Under the pieces are notes generated by a model, which was given only the letters and a program-made list of their open reading frames with translations, had not been told where the DNA came from and did no database searches. A stretch of DNA of 64,000 nt from Salegentibacter salarius (GTDB lineage: Bacteria; Bacteroidota; Bacteroidia; Flavobacteriales; Flavobacteriaceae). Shown piece after piece: positions 18,415 to 25,943 of this stretch. Positions within the stretch are counted from its first letter, which is position 1. Each line of letters opens with the position of its first letter. The stretch covers positions 49,180-113,179 of the forward strand of contig NZ_FVZF01000010.1 in NCBI RefSeq assembly GCF_900168265.1, written 5' to 3'. A program made the position numbers and the translations under genes.

Positions 18415-19725
18415 ATGATGAAAATCAAATATATAATTATGCTGGTAAGTTTACTTCCGGGAATGTGGCTACAAGCCCAGGAAGTACGGCCAATTTCCAA
18501 AAGTGAAGCCATAGAATTGGTGAAACAAAATAACAGGGAGATCAAAATATCTCAACAGGAATTCCTGGAATCCCGGGGAGATTTTAGACAAACCAATTCC
18601 ATCTTTTTACCCAATGTAGCAGTATCACATTCGGGAATGACTACCACCAATCCTTTAATGGCATTTGGATCTAAACTCAACCAGGGAATAGTTACGCAAA
18701 GCGATTTCAACCCGGAATTGTTAAACAATCCGGATAGGATCAACAATTTCGCCACTAAGATCGAAGTAGAACAACCGCTTATCAATGTGGATGGAATCTT
18801 TCAACGTAAAGCTGCGAAAACTAAGATGGCTGCAACGGCTTTAAAAACAGACCGCACCATAGATCATATGGTTCTTGAGGTTGAAAAAGCTTATATGGAG
18901 TTGCAATTGGCCCAAAAGGCTGTAGCTGTTCTGGAAAGTGCTCAAAAAGCAGCTCTCGCCAATAAAAAACTGGCGGATGATAATTACGAGCAGGGTTACC
19001 TGCAAAAATCTGATTTATTATCTGTGGAGATAAGGGTTTCTGAAGTTAATAATCAGCTGCAATACGCCAAAAGTAACGTCATAAACGCATCCGATTATCT
19101 TGCCTATTTACTGAACGAACCCGTTAATACCATTTTTGAACCTACAGATTCCCTGGAAGTTTCTCTTCCCGTACAGGAGAATGCTGAATCGGTTTTTTTA
19201 GAACGTGCAGATATTCGTGCTATGAAACTGGCAACAGATGCCCGTGAAGAAATGTTACAGGCAGATAAAATGTCTTTCCTGCCTAACCTAAATGCCTTTG
19301 GCAGTTATGAACTCTATGATGATGAGCTCTTTGCTGGCGATGCCAGTGGATATATTGCCGGAATACAATTAAAATGGGATCTCTTTGAAGGTTATAAACG
19401 CTTCGGAAAACTTCAAAAAAGCCAGGCAACTTACGAGAAAGCCAGGCTTGAATATGAATCTTATGTTTCAAGAAGCGAAATGGAAAGAAACAGGGCCAGC
19501 CGCGCAGTAAAAGATGCTGAAAATAAGCTTGAACTTACCCGTTTAGCTCTGGAACAGGCCGAAGAATCTTTGAGAATACGCGCTAATAGATTTGAGCAGG
19601 GACTTGAAAAAACGAGTGACTTATTAGCCGCAGAAGCTCAATTATCCCAAAAACAACTAGAATACGCACAAACAATTTATGAATACAATTATGCTCAGGC
19701 ACAATTGGAATTTCTAATAAACTAA
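18415..19725 (+). CDS. TolC-family outer-membrane channel of an RND efflux system
   Basis: An outer-membrane efflux protein of about 436 residues. I prefer the start at 18415, which gives MMKIKYIIM and a clean signal peptide ending LQAQ; a longer frame from 18364 would overlap the previous gene and spoil the signal. Two OEP repeats are visible as long amphipathic helices (for example near residues 150-215 and 350-430). The adaptor and RND pump genes follow directly (11 bases to the adaptor), so it is the exit duct of this pump. Confidence 0.88.
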   Translation: MMKIKYIIMLVSLLPGMWLQAQEVRPISKSEAIELVKQNNREIKISQQEFLESRGDFRQTNSIFLPNVAVSHSGMTTTNPLMAFGSKLNQGIVTQSDFNPELLNNPDRINNFATKIEVEQPLINVDGIFQRKAAKTKMAATALKTDRTIDHMVLEVEKAYMELQLAQKAVAVLESAQKAALANKKLADDNYEQGYLQKSDLLSVEIRVSEVNNQLQYAKSNVINASDYLAYLLNEPVNTIFEPTDSLEVSLPVQENAESVFLERADIRAMKLATDAREEMLQADKMSFLPNLNAFGSYELYDDELFAGDASGYIAGIQLKWDLFEGYKRFGKLQKSQATYEKARLEYESYVSRSEMERNRASRAVKDAENKLELTRLALEQAEESLRIRANRFEQGLEKTSDLLAAEAQLSQKQLEYAQTIYEYNYAQAQLEFLIN

Positions 19726-19736
19726 ACTATCAACTT

Positions 19737-20813
19737 ATGAATACTAAATTATATATAATAGGTCTCCTGGGTGCAACAAGCCTCTTTTTTAGTTGCGGAG
19801 ATTCTCCGGAAAAAAATACTACCGAAAATACAGCGCCTGTAGAAGTAACCGTAAACACTCCTACAGAATCAGATCAATCTTTTATCACTTTCAGCGGAAA
19901 AGTAGAAGCGGTTGAAAATGCCACTTTAAGCACTAGAAATATGGGTTATGTTACCCAGATAAATGCCAAAGTTGGAGATAAAGTAAAAAAAGGCCAATTG
20001 CTGATTGCGATCAATAATGCCGACTTACAGGCGAAACGTGCCCAGGTAAATGCGGGCATCACTGAAGCCCAGGCGGCTTTTAACAATGCCCAGAAGGATT
20101 ATGAACGTTACCAGGCCTTATTTTCTGAGAACAGTGCTACCCAAAAGGAAATGGATGACATTAACGCCAGGTATGAAATGGCCAAAGCCCGACTTGAAGC
20201 AGCCAGGCAACAAAAGAATGAGATCAATGCTCAATTTGCCTATTCAAATATCACAGCTCCCTTTAGTGGTGTAGTTACCGATAAAAATGTGGAAGTTGGT
20301 GATATGGCGAATCCGGGAATGCCATTGCTTAGACTGCAAGTGCCGGGCAATTTTGAAGTGCGGGCAAGTGTACCTGAATCTGAAATAGCTTCAGTAGAGC
20401 AAGGAAAAAAAGTAGATGTACTCATTAAATCTTCGGGAGAAACCCTGGAAGGAGTGGTTTCAGAAATAAGCACTTCAGCCAGTAATTCCGGAGGGCAGTA
20501 TACTGTAAAAATAGCTTTAGATCAAAACGATGCCGAAATCTATTCAGGAATGTATGCCAGTGTTCAATTTCCTACCACCGCCGGGGATAAAAGAGAAATG
20601 ATATTAGTACCTGAATCCGCAATAATAAACCACGGCGATCTGCAGGGCATTTATACGCCAAGCGAGCAGAACACCGCTATTCTAAGATGGGTAAGACTTG
20701 GCAAAAAGGTAGGTGATAAAGTCGAAGTATTATCAGGTCTTAGTGCCGGGGAATCTTATATCACTTCTGCCGAAGGAAAACTCTATAACGGGGCCAGCCT
20801 CAATATTCAGTAA
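19737..20813 (+). CDS. RND efflux periplasmic adaptor subunit (lipoprotein)
   Basis: A 358-residue membrane fusion protein anchored as a lipoprotein (lipobox LFFSC, Cys20). The lipoyl halves (NAKVGDKVKKGQLLIAI and YSNITAPFSGVVTDKNVEVGD) flank a short coiled coil (about 95-160), followed by beta-barrel and membrane-proximal domains. It links the TolC partner upstream and the RND pump downstream. A family A repeat occupies the 110-base gap to the pump gene. The substrate is not visible. Confidence 0.9.
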   Translation: MNTKLYIIGLLGATSLFFSCGDSPEKNTTENTAPVEVTVNTPTESDQSFITFSGKVEAVENATLSTRNMGYVTQINAKVGDKVKKGQLLIAINNADLQAKRAQVNAGITEAQAAFNNAQKDYERYQALFSENSATQKEMDDINARYEMAKARLEAARQQKNEINAQFAYSNITAPFSGVVTDKNVEVGDMANPGMPLLRLQVPGNFEVRASVPESEIASVEQGKKVDVLIKSSGETLEGVVSEISTSASNSGGQYTVKIALDQNDAEIYSGMYASVQFPTTAGDKREMILVPESAIINHGDLQGIYTPSEQNTAILRWVRLGKKVGDKVEVLSGLSAGESYITSAEGKLYNGASLNIQ

Positions 20814-20889
20814 TAAGTCTCCGCGGGTAAAACCTCGAAGTATCAATGGGTAGCAGCATTTTAATTTCAAGACAAATCTTGAACATTTA

Positions 20890-20912
20890 AATCTCGATTA
20901 TCGAGTAAAAAA
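20890..20912 (+). repeat. Family A dispersed repeat in the RND operon
   Basis: The perfect core CTCGATTATCGAG followed by TAAAAAAA lies in the gap between adaptor and pump genes. The 75 bases before it (from the adaptor stop) only loosely follow the longer copies (for example AATTTCAAGAC...CTTGAACATTTAAAT). Confidence 0.7.
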
Positions 20913-20923
20913 ATTACTACAAA

Positions 20924-23900
20924 ATGAAAGAAGGATTAGCAGGCAAAATTGCCAAAGGCTTTATGGATTCAAAACTTACGGTGCTTCTTATGATCGTTTT
21001 TATGGTCATTGGAGTATACAGTTCGTTCCTGATTCCCCGGGAAGAAGAGCCACAAATAGATGTACCAATGGCCGACATTTTTGTTGGTTATCCTGGTGCA
21101 AGCCCAACAGAACTTGAATCGCGGGTAATAAAACCCCTGGAAAAAATGGTTTCCAATATTCCGGGAGTAGATTATATCTATTCTACTTCTATGAAAGAAC
21201 AGGGCATGGTAACCGTTCAGTTCCTGGTGGGAGAAGATATTGAACGCTCCTATGTAAAGCTTTATAATGAACTTATGAAGCATATGGACCAGATGCCAAA
21301 GGGCACCACAATGCCTTTGGTGAAGACAAGGTCAATTGACGATGTTCCGGTGCTGGGGCTTACACTTTGGAGTGAAAATTATGACGATTACCAGCTTAGG
21401 CAGATAGCCAATGAACTAACTCACGAGATAGAAAAAGTACCCGATGTTTCGGTGACCAATGCCATTGGCGGCCGTAGCAAGCAGGTGCGCGTAGTTCTGG
21501 ATAAAGAAAAGATGGCTGCCAGCGGTGTGGATTTCCTTGGTGTTTCTGAAAAAATACAGGCGAACAACCAACAACTTTCATCTGGTAGTTTTGACAGGAA
21601 TGACACCGAATTTTTGGTAAGCACCGGGAGTTTTCTTGAATCTGCTGAAGATGTGGAGAATCTTATTATTGGAATCCAGCAGCAACAGCCTGTTTATTTG
21701 TATCAGATTGCAGAAGTAATTGAAGGCCCTGAATTACCTAAGGAATATGTTTCTTTCGGTTACGGTCAGGGCTCTAAAGCAGGAAATAATTTCTCTTCTG
21801 AATATCCTGCAGTGACTATTTCAGTAGCCAAGATCAAGGGAGCTGATGCGATGCAAATTGCGGATGTGATCATCGCTAAAGTAGACAAACTAAAAAGCAA
21901 TCTAATTCCAGATGATGTACACGTGGAAATTACCAGGAATTACGGGGAAACAGCTTCTCATAAAGTAGGAGAATTGCTACTGCATTTAATTGGAGCTATA
22001 GTTGCGGTTACCCTGGTGGTGATGCTGGCTATGGGCTGGCGTGGCGGTTTGGTGGTTTTCTTATCGGTGCCGGTAACCTTTGCCCTCACCCTGCTTAGCT
22101 ACTATCTTTTAGATTACACGCTTAACCGGATAACCCTTTTTGCTCTAGTATTTGTAACAGGGATCGTGGTAGATGATTCTATTATCATTGCTGAAAATAT
22201 GCACCGGCATTTTAAGATGAAAAGGCTGCCCTTTAAGCAGGCGGCTTTATATGCCATAAATGAAGTTGGAAACCCAACCATTCTTGCAACCTTTACAGTA
22301 ATTGCTTCGGTATTGCCCATGGCTTTTGTAAGCGGATTAATGGGACCATATATGAGTCCTATGCCCATTGGAGCTTCTATTGCAATGATTTTGTCCCTCT
22401 TTGTGGCACTTACCATTACTCCTTACCTGGGACTTATTTTCCTCAGGGAGAAAAGCAGTGGAAAAGAGAAAAAAGAAGAACCTGCAGAAAATATAGAGGA
22501 TACACGTATTTATAAACTCTATAACAAATTAGAAAGACCGCTTATTACGAATAAGAGTACGCGATGGATCTTTTTAGGTACTACTATAGTATTGTTATTA
22601 GGCTCTGTTGCCTTGTTCTTTACAAAATCTGTGGCTGTAAAAATGCTGCCGTTTGACAATAAAAATGAATTTCAGGTGGTGATAGATATGCCAGAGGGTA
22701 CAACTTTAGAACGTACCGCTACGGTTACCAGGGAAATTGGCCAGTACCTTTCACAAAGGCCGGAAGTGGTAAATTACCAGAGTTATGTTGGTACCTCGGC
22801 TCCAATCACCTTCAATGGTCTGGTAAGACATTATGATCTTAGGGGCGCAAGCAACACGGCCGATATACAGGTGAACCTAAAGGATAAAACCGAAAGGAGT
22901 GCCCAGAGTCACGATATAGCAAAATTGCTAAGACCTACCATTCAAAAGATCGCCAAGAAATTTGATGCCAATGTGAAGATCGTGGAAGTGCCACCGGGAC
23001 CTCCGGTAATGTCCACCATCGTGGCCGAGGTTTACGGTCCTGATTATGAAAAGCAAATTCAAATTGCCGACGAAATTCAGGGTATCCTAAACCAAACCTC
23101 AGATGTAGTAGATGTAGATTGGATGGTAGAAGCAGATCAAAAGGAATTTTATTTCGAGATAGACAAGGAAAAAGCAATGCGATACGGAGTTGCTCCGCAA
23201 CAAATTGTTCATACTATGAATGCTGCTTTAGGAGATAGGGCCGTGACGCACCTGTATGATGAAAATGCTACGCAAAGAGTAGCCATTGTTTTATCCTTAG
23301 CCGAACAGGAAAAATCAACTCCTTTGGATATTTCTCAAATCAAGATCGCTTCGCAAACAGGAGAAATGGTAAGTATAGCAGATCTTGTTCAGATAGATAA
23401 AAAAGTTAAAGAGAACAGCATTTTTAGAAAGAACCAGAAACGAGTAGTTTACGTACTGGCCGATATGGCTGGAGAGTTAGAAAGCCCGGTTTATGCAATT
23501 TTAGGAATGGAAGAAAAATTAAAAGAAATAGATCTTCCCCCAGGTTATGAGCTTAACGAGCTTTATATAGAACAACCACAAATGGAAGATGATTATACCG
23601 TTAAATGGGATGGCGAATGGCAAATTACTTTGGAGGTTTTCAGAGACCTAGGAATCGCCTTTCTTGGAGTGATATTTATTATCTACATCTTAATTGTAGG
23701 CTGGTTCCAGAATTATCGAGCACCAATCGTAATGATGGTAGCAATCCCGCTATCGCTTATCGGGATTGTGCTGGGGCACTGGATTATGGGAGCTTTCTTT
23801 ACCGCAACCTCTTTTATTGGTATGATCGCCCTGGCAGGGATCATGGTGAGAAACTCGGTATTACTTATCGATTTTGTGAACCTGAGGCTGGAAGACGGAA

Positions 23901-24121
23901 TTCCATTAAAACAGGCAGTGATAGAAGCAGGTGCAGTACGTACCACTCCTATTCTTTTAACCGCGGGAACGGTAGTAATAGGAGCTTTCGTTATCCTCTT
24001 TGATCCAATTTTCCAGGGACTGGCAATTTCATTAATGGGCGGAACCATTGTTTCAACAATACTTACTTTGCTTGTTGTGCCACTGGTTTATTATATGATA
24101 GAAAAGAAAAACCACGAGTAA
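20924..24121 (+). CDS. RND-family efflux permease (AcrB/CusA superfamily)
   Basis: A 1065-residue inner-membrane proton-driven pump with the RND layout: TM1 at about 15-35, a large periplasmic loop, TM2-6 at about 345-510, a second loop, and a terminal TM block. The proton-relay region of TM4 reads GIVVDDSIIIAENM with the paired aspartates, and GIMVRNSVLLIDF marks the second half. The large extra periplasmic sequences and MPxG-type motifs resemble the HAE family more than heavy-metal CusA pumps, but the substrate cannot be called. It is the third component of the TolC-adaptor-pump unit. Confidence 0.93.
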   Translation: MKEGLAGKIAKGFMDSKLTVLLMIVFMVIGVYSSFLIPREEEPQIDVPMADIFVGYPGASPTELESRVIKPLEKMVSNIPGVDYIYSTSMKEQGMVTVQFLVGEDIERSYVKLYNELMKHMDQMPKGTTMPLVKTRSIDDVPVLGLTLWSENYDDYQLRQIANELTHEIEKVPDVSVTNAIGGRSKQVRVVLDKEKMAASGVDFLGVSEKIQANNQQLSSGSFDRNDTEFLVSTGSFLESAEDVENLIIGIQQQQPVYLYQIAEVIEGPELPKEYVSFGYGQGSKAGNNFSSEYPAVTISVAKIKGADAMQIADVIIAKVDKLKSNLIPDDVHVEITRNYGETASHKVGELLLHLIGAIVAVTLVVMLAMGWRGGLVVFLSVPVTFALTLLSYYLLDYTLNRITLFALVFVTGIVVDDSIIIAENMHRHFKMKRLPFKQAALYAINEVGNPTILATFTVIASVLPMAFVSGLMGPYMSPMPIGASIAMILSLFVALTITPYLGLIFLREKSSGKEKKEEPAENIEDTRIYKLYNKLERPLITNKSTRWIFLGTTIVLLLGSVALFFTKSVAVKMLPFDNKNEFQVVIDMPEGTTLERTATVTREIGQYLSQRPEVVNYQSYVGTSAPITFNGLVRHYDLRGASNTADIQVNLKDKTERSAQSHDIAKLLRPTIQKIAKKFDANVKIVEVPPGPPVMSTIVAEVYGPDYEKQIQIADEIQGILNQTSDVVDVDWMVEADQKEFYFEIDKEKAMRYGVAPQQIVHTMNAALGDRAVTHLYDENATQRVAIVLSLAEQEKSTPLDISQIKIASQTGEMVSIADLVQIDKKVKENSIFRKNQKRVVYVLADMAGELESPVYAILGMEEKLKEIDLPPGYELNELYIEQPQMEDDYTVKWDGEWQITLEVFRDLGIAFLGVIFIIYILIVGWFQNYRAPIVMMVAIPLSLIGIVLGHWIMGAFFTATSFIGMIALAGIMVRNSVLLIDFVNLRLEDGIPLKQAVIEAGAVRTTPILLTAGTVVIGAFVILFDPIFQGLAISLMGGTIVSTILTLLVVPLVYYMIEKKNHE

Positions 24122-24230
24122 ACAACTTCGTAGCAAGCTTACGAAGCATTATTATTGGAAAATATAATTTGATTTCGAGGCATCCGATGCTTCGGAACGC
24201 AGCATTTAATCTCGATTATGGAGTAAAACT
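24122..24230 (+). repeat. Family A dispersed repeat, long copy after the RND pump gene
   Basis: It begins directly after the pump stop codon with AACTTCGTAGCAAGCTTACG (a CTTCG...CGAAG hairpin), contains GCATTATTATTGGAAAATAT and an extra CCGATGCTTCGG hairpin, and ends at CTCGATTATGGAGTAAAAC (one mismatch in the palindrome). It is the best match to the copies at 14261 and 54941. Confidence 0.85.
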
Positions 24231-24300
24231 AAGTCTGAAGAAAGCTGAAAAGGGAACAAAAACCTCATCAGCTTTCTCTTGACAACTAAATATTCAGCAA

Positions 24301-24606
24301 ATGAAATTATTAATTGTAACAAGTGTGTCGGAATTTCAGAAGGAAATTCTCAACATATTTAAAATGGCAAAGATCGAAGCCTTTAGCCGTAGTGAGATAG
24401 ATGGTTATAAAAATCCCAACAAGGTAATCGCTACGCTAAGTTGGTTCCCGGGAGAGAAAGGCGGGAATGAATCTCTTATGTTTTTCTCTTTCGCTGAAAA
24501 GGAAAAAATAGACCGGTTGTTTGAACTTGTTTCAGAATTCAACGAAAAACTGGAAACCAATAATCCTATAAGAGCGGCCGTGGTAAACATCGAGAATTTT
24601 ATCTAA
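24301..24606 (+). CDS. Small PII-like/DUF3240-like protein of the RND cluster
   Basis: A 101-residue soluble protein (MKLLIVTSVSEFQKEILNIF...) with alternating beta and alpha segments. Its size, the beta-alpha-beta order and its place beside RND pump genes recall the DUF3240 / PII-like proteins that accompany some efflux systems. I see no motif that settles this. It is followed 18 bases later by a YgaP-type membrane protein gene on the same strand. Confidence 0.55.
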   Translation: MKLLIVTSVSEFQKEILNIFKMAKIEAFSRSEIDGYKNPNKVIATLSWFPGEKGGNESLMFFSFAEKEKIDRLFELVSEFNEKLETNNPIRAAVVNIENFI

Positions 24607-24624
24607 CCTAAAAACTATATCAAA

Positions 24625-24834
24625 ATGAAAAATAGAATTGTACGTGGTGTGGCAGGAAGTTTTGTGCTTATAAGCCTTCTTTTGGCCGTATATGTAAATA
24701 TTAACTGGTTGTGGTTTACCGCATTTGTGGGAGCTAATCTCCTTCAATCCTCACTTACCCACTGGTGTCTTATGGATAAGATTCTTGAAAAACTGGGAGT
24801 TTCAGATGAAGTAAAATCGGCGCAAAAATGCTAA
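24625..24834 (+). CDS. YgaP-type membrane protein (DUF2892)
   Basis: A 69-residue protein with two membrane helices (about 8-27 and 30-47). The pattern RIVRGVAGSFVLISLLLA...W.WFTAFVGANLLQSSLTHWC matches the DUF2892 membrane domain, which in E. coli YgaP is fused to a rhodanese; here rhodanese genes follow in the next transcription unit. The final HWCLMDKIL with its cysteine is typical. It is the last gene of the 17.2-24.8 kb group. Confidence 0.8.
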   Translation: MKNRIVRGVAGSFVLISLLLAVYVNINWLWFTAFVGANLLQSSLTHWCLMDKILEKLGVSDEVKSAQKC

Positions 24835-24916
24835 TTTCCGCAGAGATCAATCTGAACGAATTGGCGCTGAAGACGCCTCACCCCTGTTTTAAAACCATTG
24901 TACTTCAATAGATTAT

Positions 24917-24960
24917 GTAACAAAAGTAACTGTGCGCAGCGGACTTTAGGTTTATTTTTG
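24917..24960 (+). promoter_or_regulatory. GTAAC-type activator site and -7 box before the rhodanese genes
   Basis: GTAACAAAAGTAAC (24917-24930) is centred exactly 33 nt before the centre of the perfect -7 box TATTTTTG (24953-24960), reproducing the arrangement at 17105-17148. The flanks are also alike (TGTAACAAAwGTArCTGT), which suggests a shared activator or a duplicated promoter. Confidence 0.6.
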
Positions 24961-25007
24961 CGACTGGAAATCAGTCAGTTATTTATACTGAATTAAAAAA
25001 TAATACA

Positions 25008-25292
25008 ATGAATAGAGAAGAAATAATTAAAAATAACGAAGGTACAATCGTAGATGTACGTACACATAGCGAATTTATGGGAGGAAGTGTTTTCGGAGCA
25101 GTTAACATTCCCCTTAATGAGGTTCCACACCGAATAGACGAACTTAAAGAAATGAAAGCACCATTGATCTTATGCTGTGCTTCCGGTAACCGAAGCGGAC
25201 AGGCAGAGAATTTTTTAAGTCGGCAGGGCATAAACTGTCTTAATGGAGGCTCGTGGCTTGAAGTTAATTATCTAACCTCAAAAACAGCATAA
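25008..25292 (+). CDS. Rhodanese-like sulfurtransferase (single domain)
   Basis: A 94-residue single-domain rhodanese. It has the entry motif TIVDVRTHSEFMGGSVFGAVNIPLNE and the active loop CCASGNRS (catalytic Cys near residue 64), then the end motif NGGSWLEV. It moves sulfane sulfur in the cytosol. Two bases separate it from a second rhodanese gene, and a promoter with the GTAAC element lies upstream. It is probably part of a sulfide or reactive-sulfur response together with the SQR-like gene. Confidence 0.9.
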   Translation: MNREEIIKNNEGTIVDVRTHSEFMGGSVFGAVNIPLNEVPHRIDELKEMKAPLILCCASGNRSGQAENFLSRQGINCLNGGSWLEVNYLTSKTA

Positions 25293-25294
25293 GT

Positions 25295-25612
25295 ATGATC
25301 GCAAAACTTAAAGAGCTTTTAGGAATAAAACCAGCTCCCAATTATAGAGAACTTCTTCAAGAAGGTGGAATTATTGTAGATGTGAGAACTAAAGCAGAAT
25401 TCTCGGGTGGTCACATTAAAGGATCTAAAAATATTCCTTTACAAACGCTACCGGCAAATCTTAGTAAACTAAAAGATAAAGATAAGCCAGTAATAACCTG
25501 TTGCGCCTCGGGTATGCGGAGCGCTTCGGCAAAAAGTGTATTAAAGTCTAATGGGTTTTCGAATGTTTACAACGGCGGAAGCTGGTCCAGGCTAAATAGC
25601 CAAATTTCGTAA
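25295..25612 (+). CDS. Rhodanese-like sulfurtransferase (second copy)
   Basis: A 105-residue rhodanese domain: GIIVDVRTKAEFSGGHIKGSKNIPL, then the active loop CCASGMRS and YNGGSW at the end. It is about as similar to its upstream neighbour as tandem paralogues usually are. It starts 2 bases after that gene and is followed 5 bases later by a small membrane protein gene, so the three form one operon. Confidence 0.9.
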   Translation: MIAKLKELLGIKPAPNYRELLQEGGIIVDVRTKAEFSGGHIKGSKNIPLQTLPANLSKLKDKDKPVITCCASGMRSASAKSVLKSNGFSNVYNGGSWSRLNSQIS

Positions 25613-25617
25613 TAATT

Positions 25618-25839
25618 ATGATAGAAAGAATTTTTACAGGTTGGACGTGGATACGGGCAGCCTACTTTTTAATTGGTAGCTGGGTTATTGTACAAAGTGC
25701 CCTGGAAGGCGAATGGATTGGCATTGCCCTCGGCGCCTGGCCGGCTGCTATGGGACTATTCGGACTTGCCTGTGCAGGGGGAAATTGTGCAAATGGAGCT
25801 TGTGAAGTAAAATCAGATCCAGCAGATACGAACCAGTGA
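25618..25839 (+). CDS. Small YgaP-like membrane protein
   Basis: A 73-residue protein with two membrane helices (about 12-30 and 34-52) and a C-terminal cysteine-rich tail (CAGGNCANGACEV). It occupies the place of the DUF2892 membrane part seen in rhodanese-membrane fusions. It is the last gene of the rhodanese operon. The three cysteines could bind a metal or take part in sulfur transfer; that is inference. Confidence 0.7.
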   Translation: MIERIFTGWTWIRAAYFLIGSWVIVQSALEGEWIGIALGAWPAAMGLFGLACAGGNCANGACEVKSDPADTNQ

Positions 25840-25943
25840 TCTTACTGTTTTAAAAACTGATTGCAATTAGGGAGTTACCGATCCATACTGGAAGAACTTC
25901 TCTTAAATACTTATTACCACTAATTCCTAATACTCTCCCTTTT

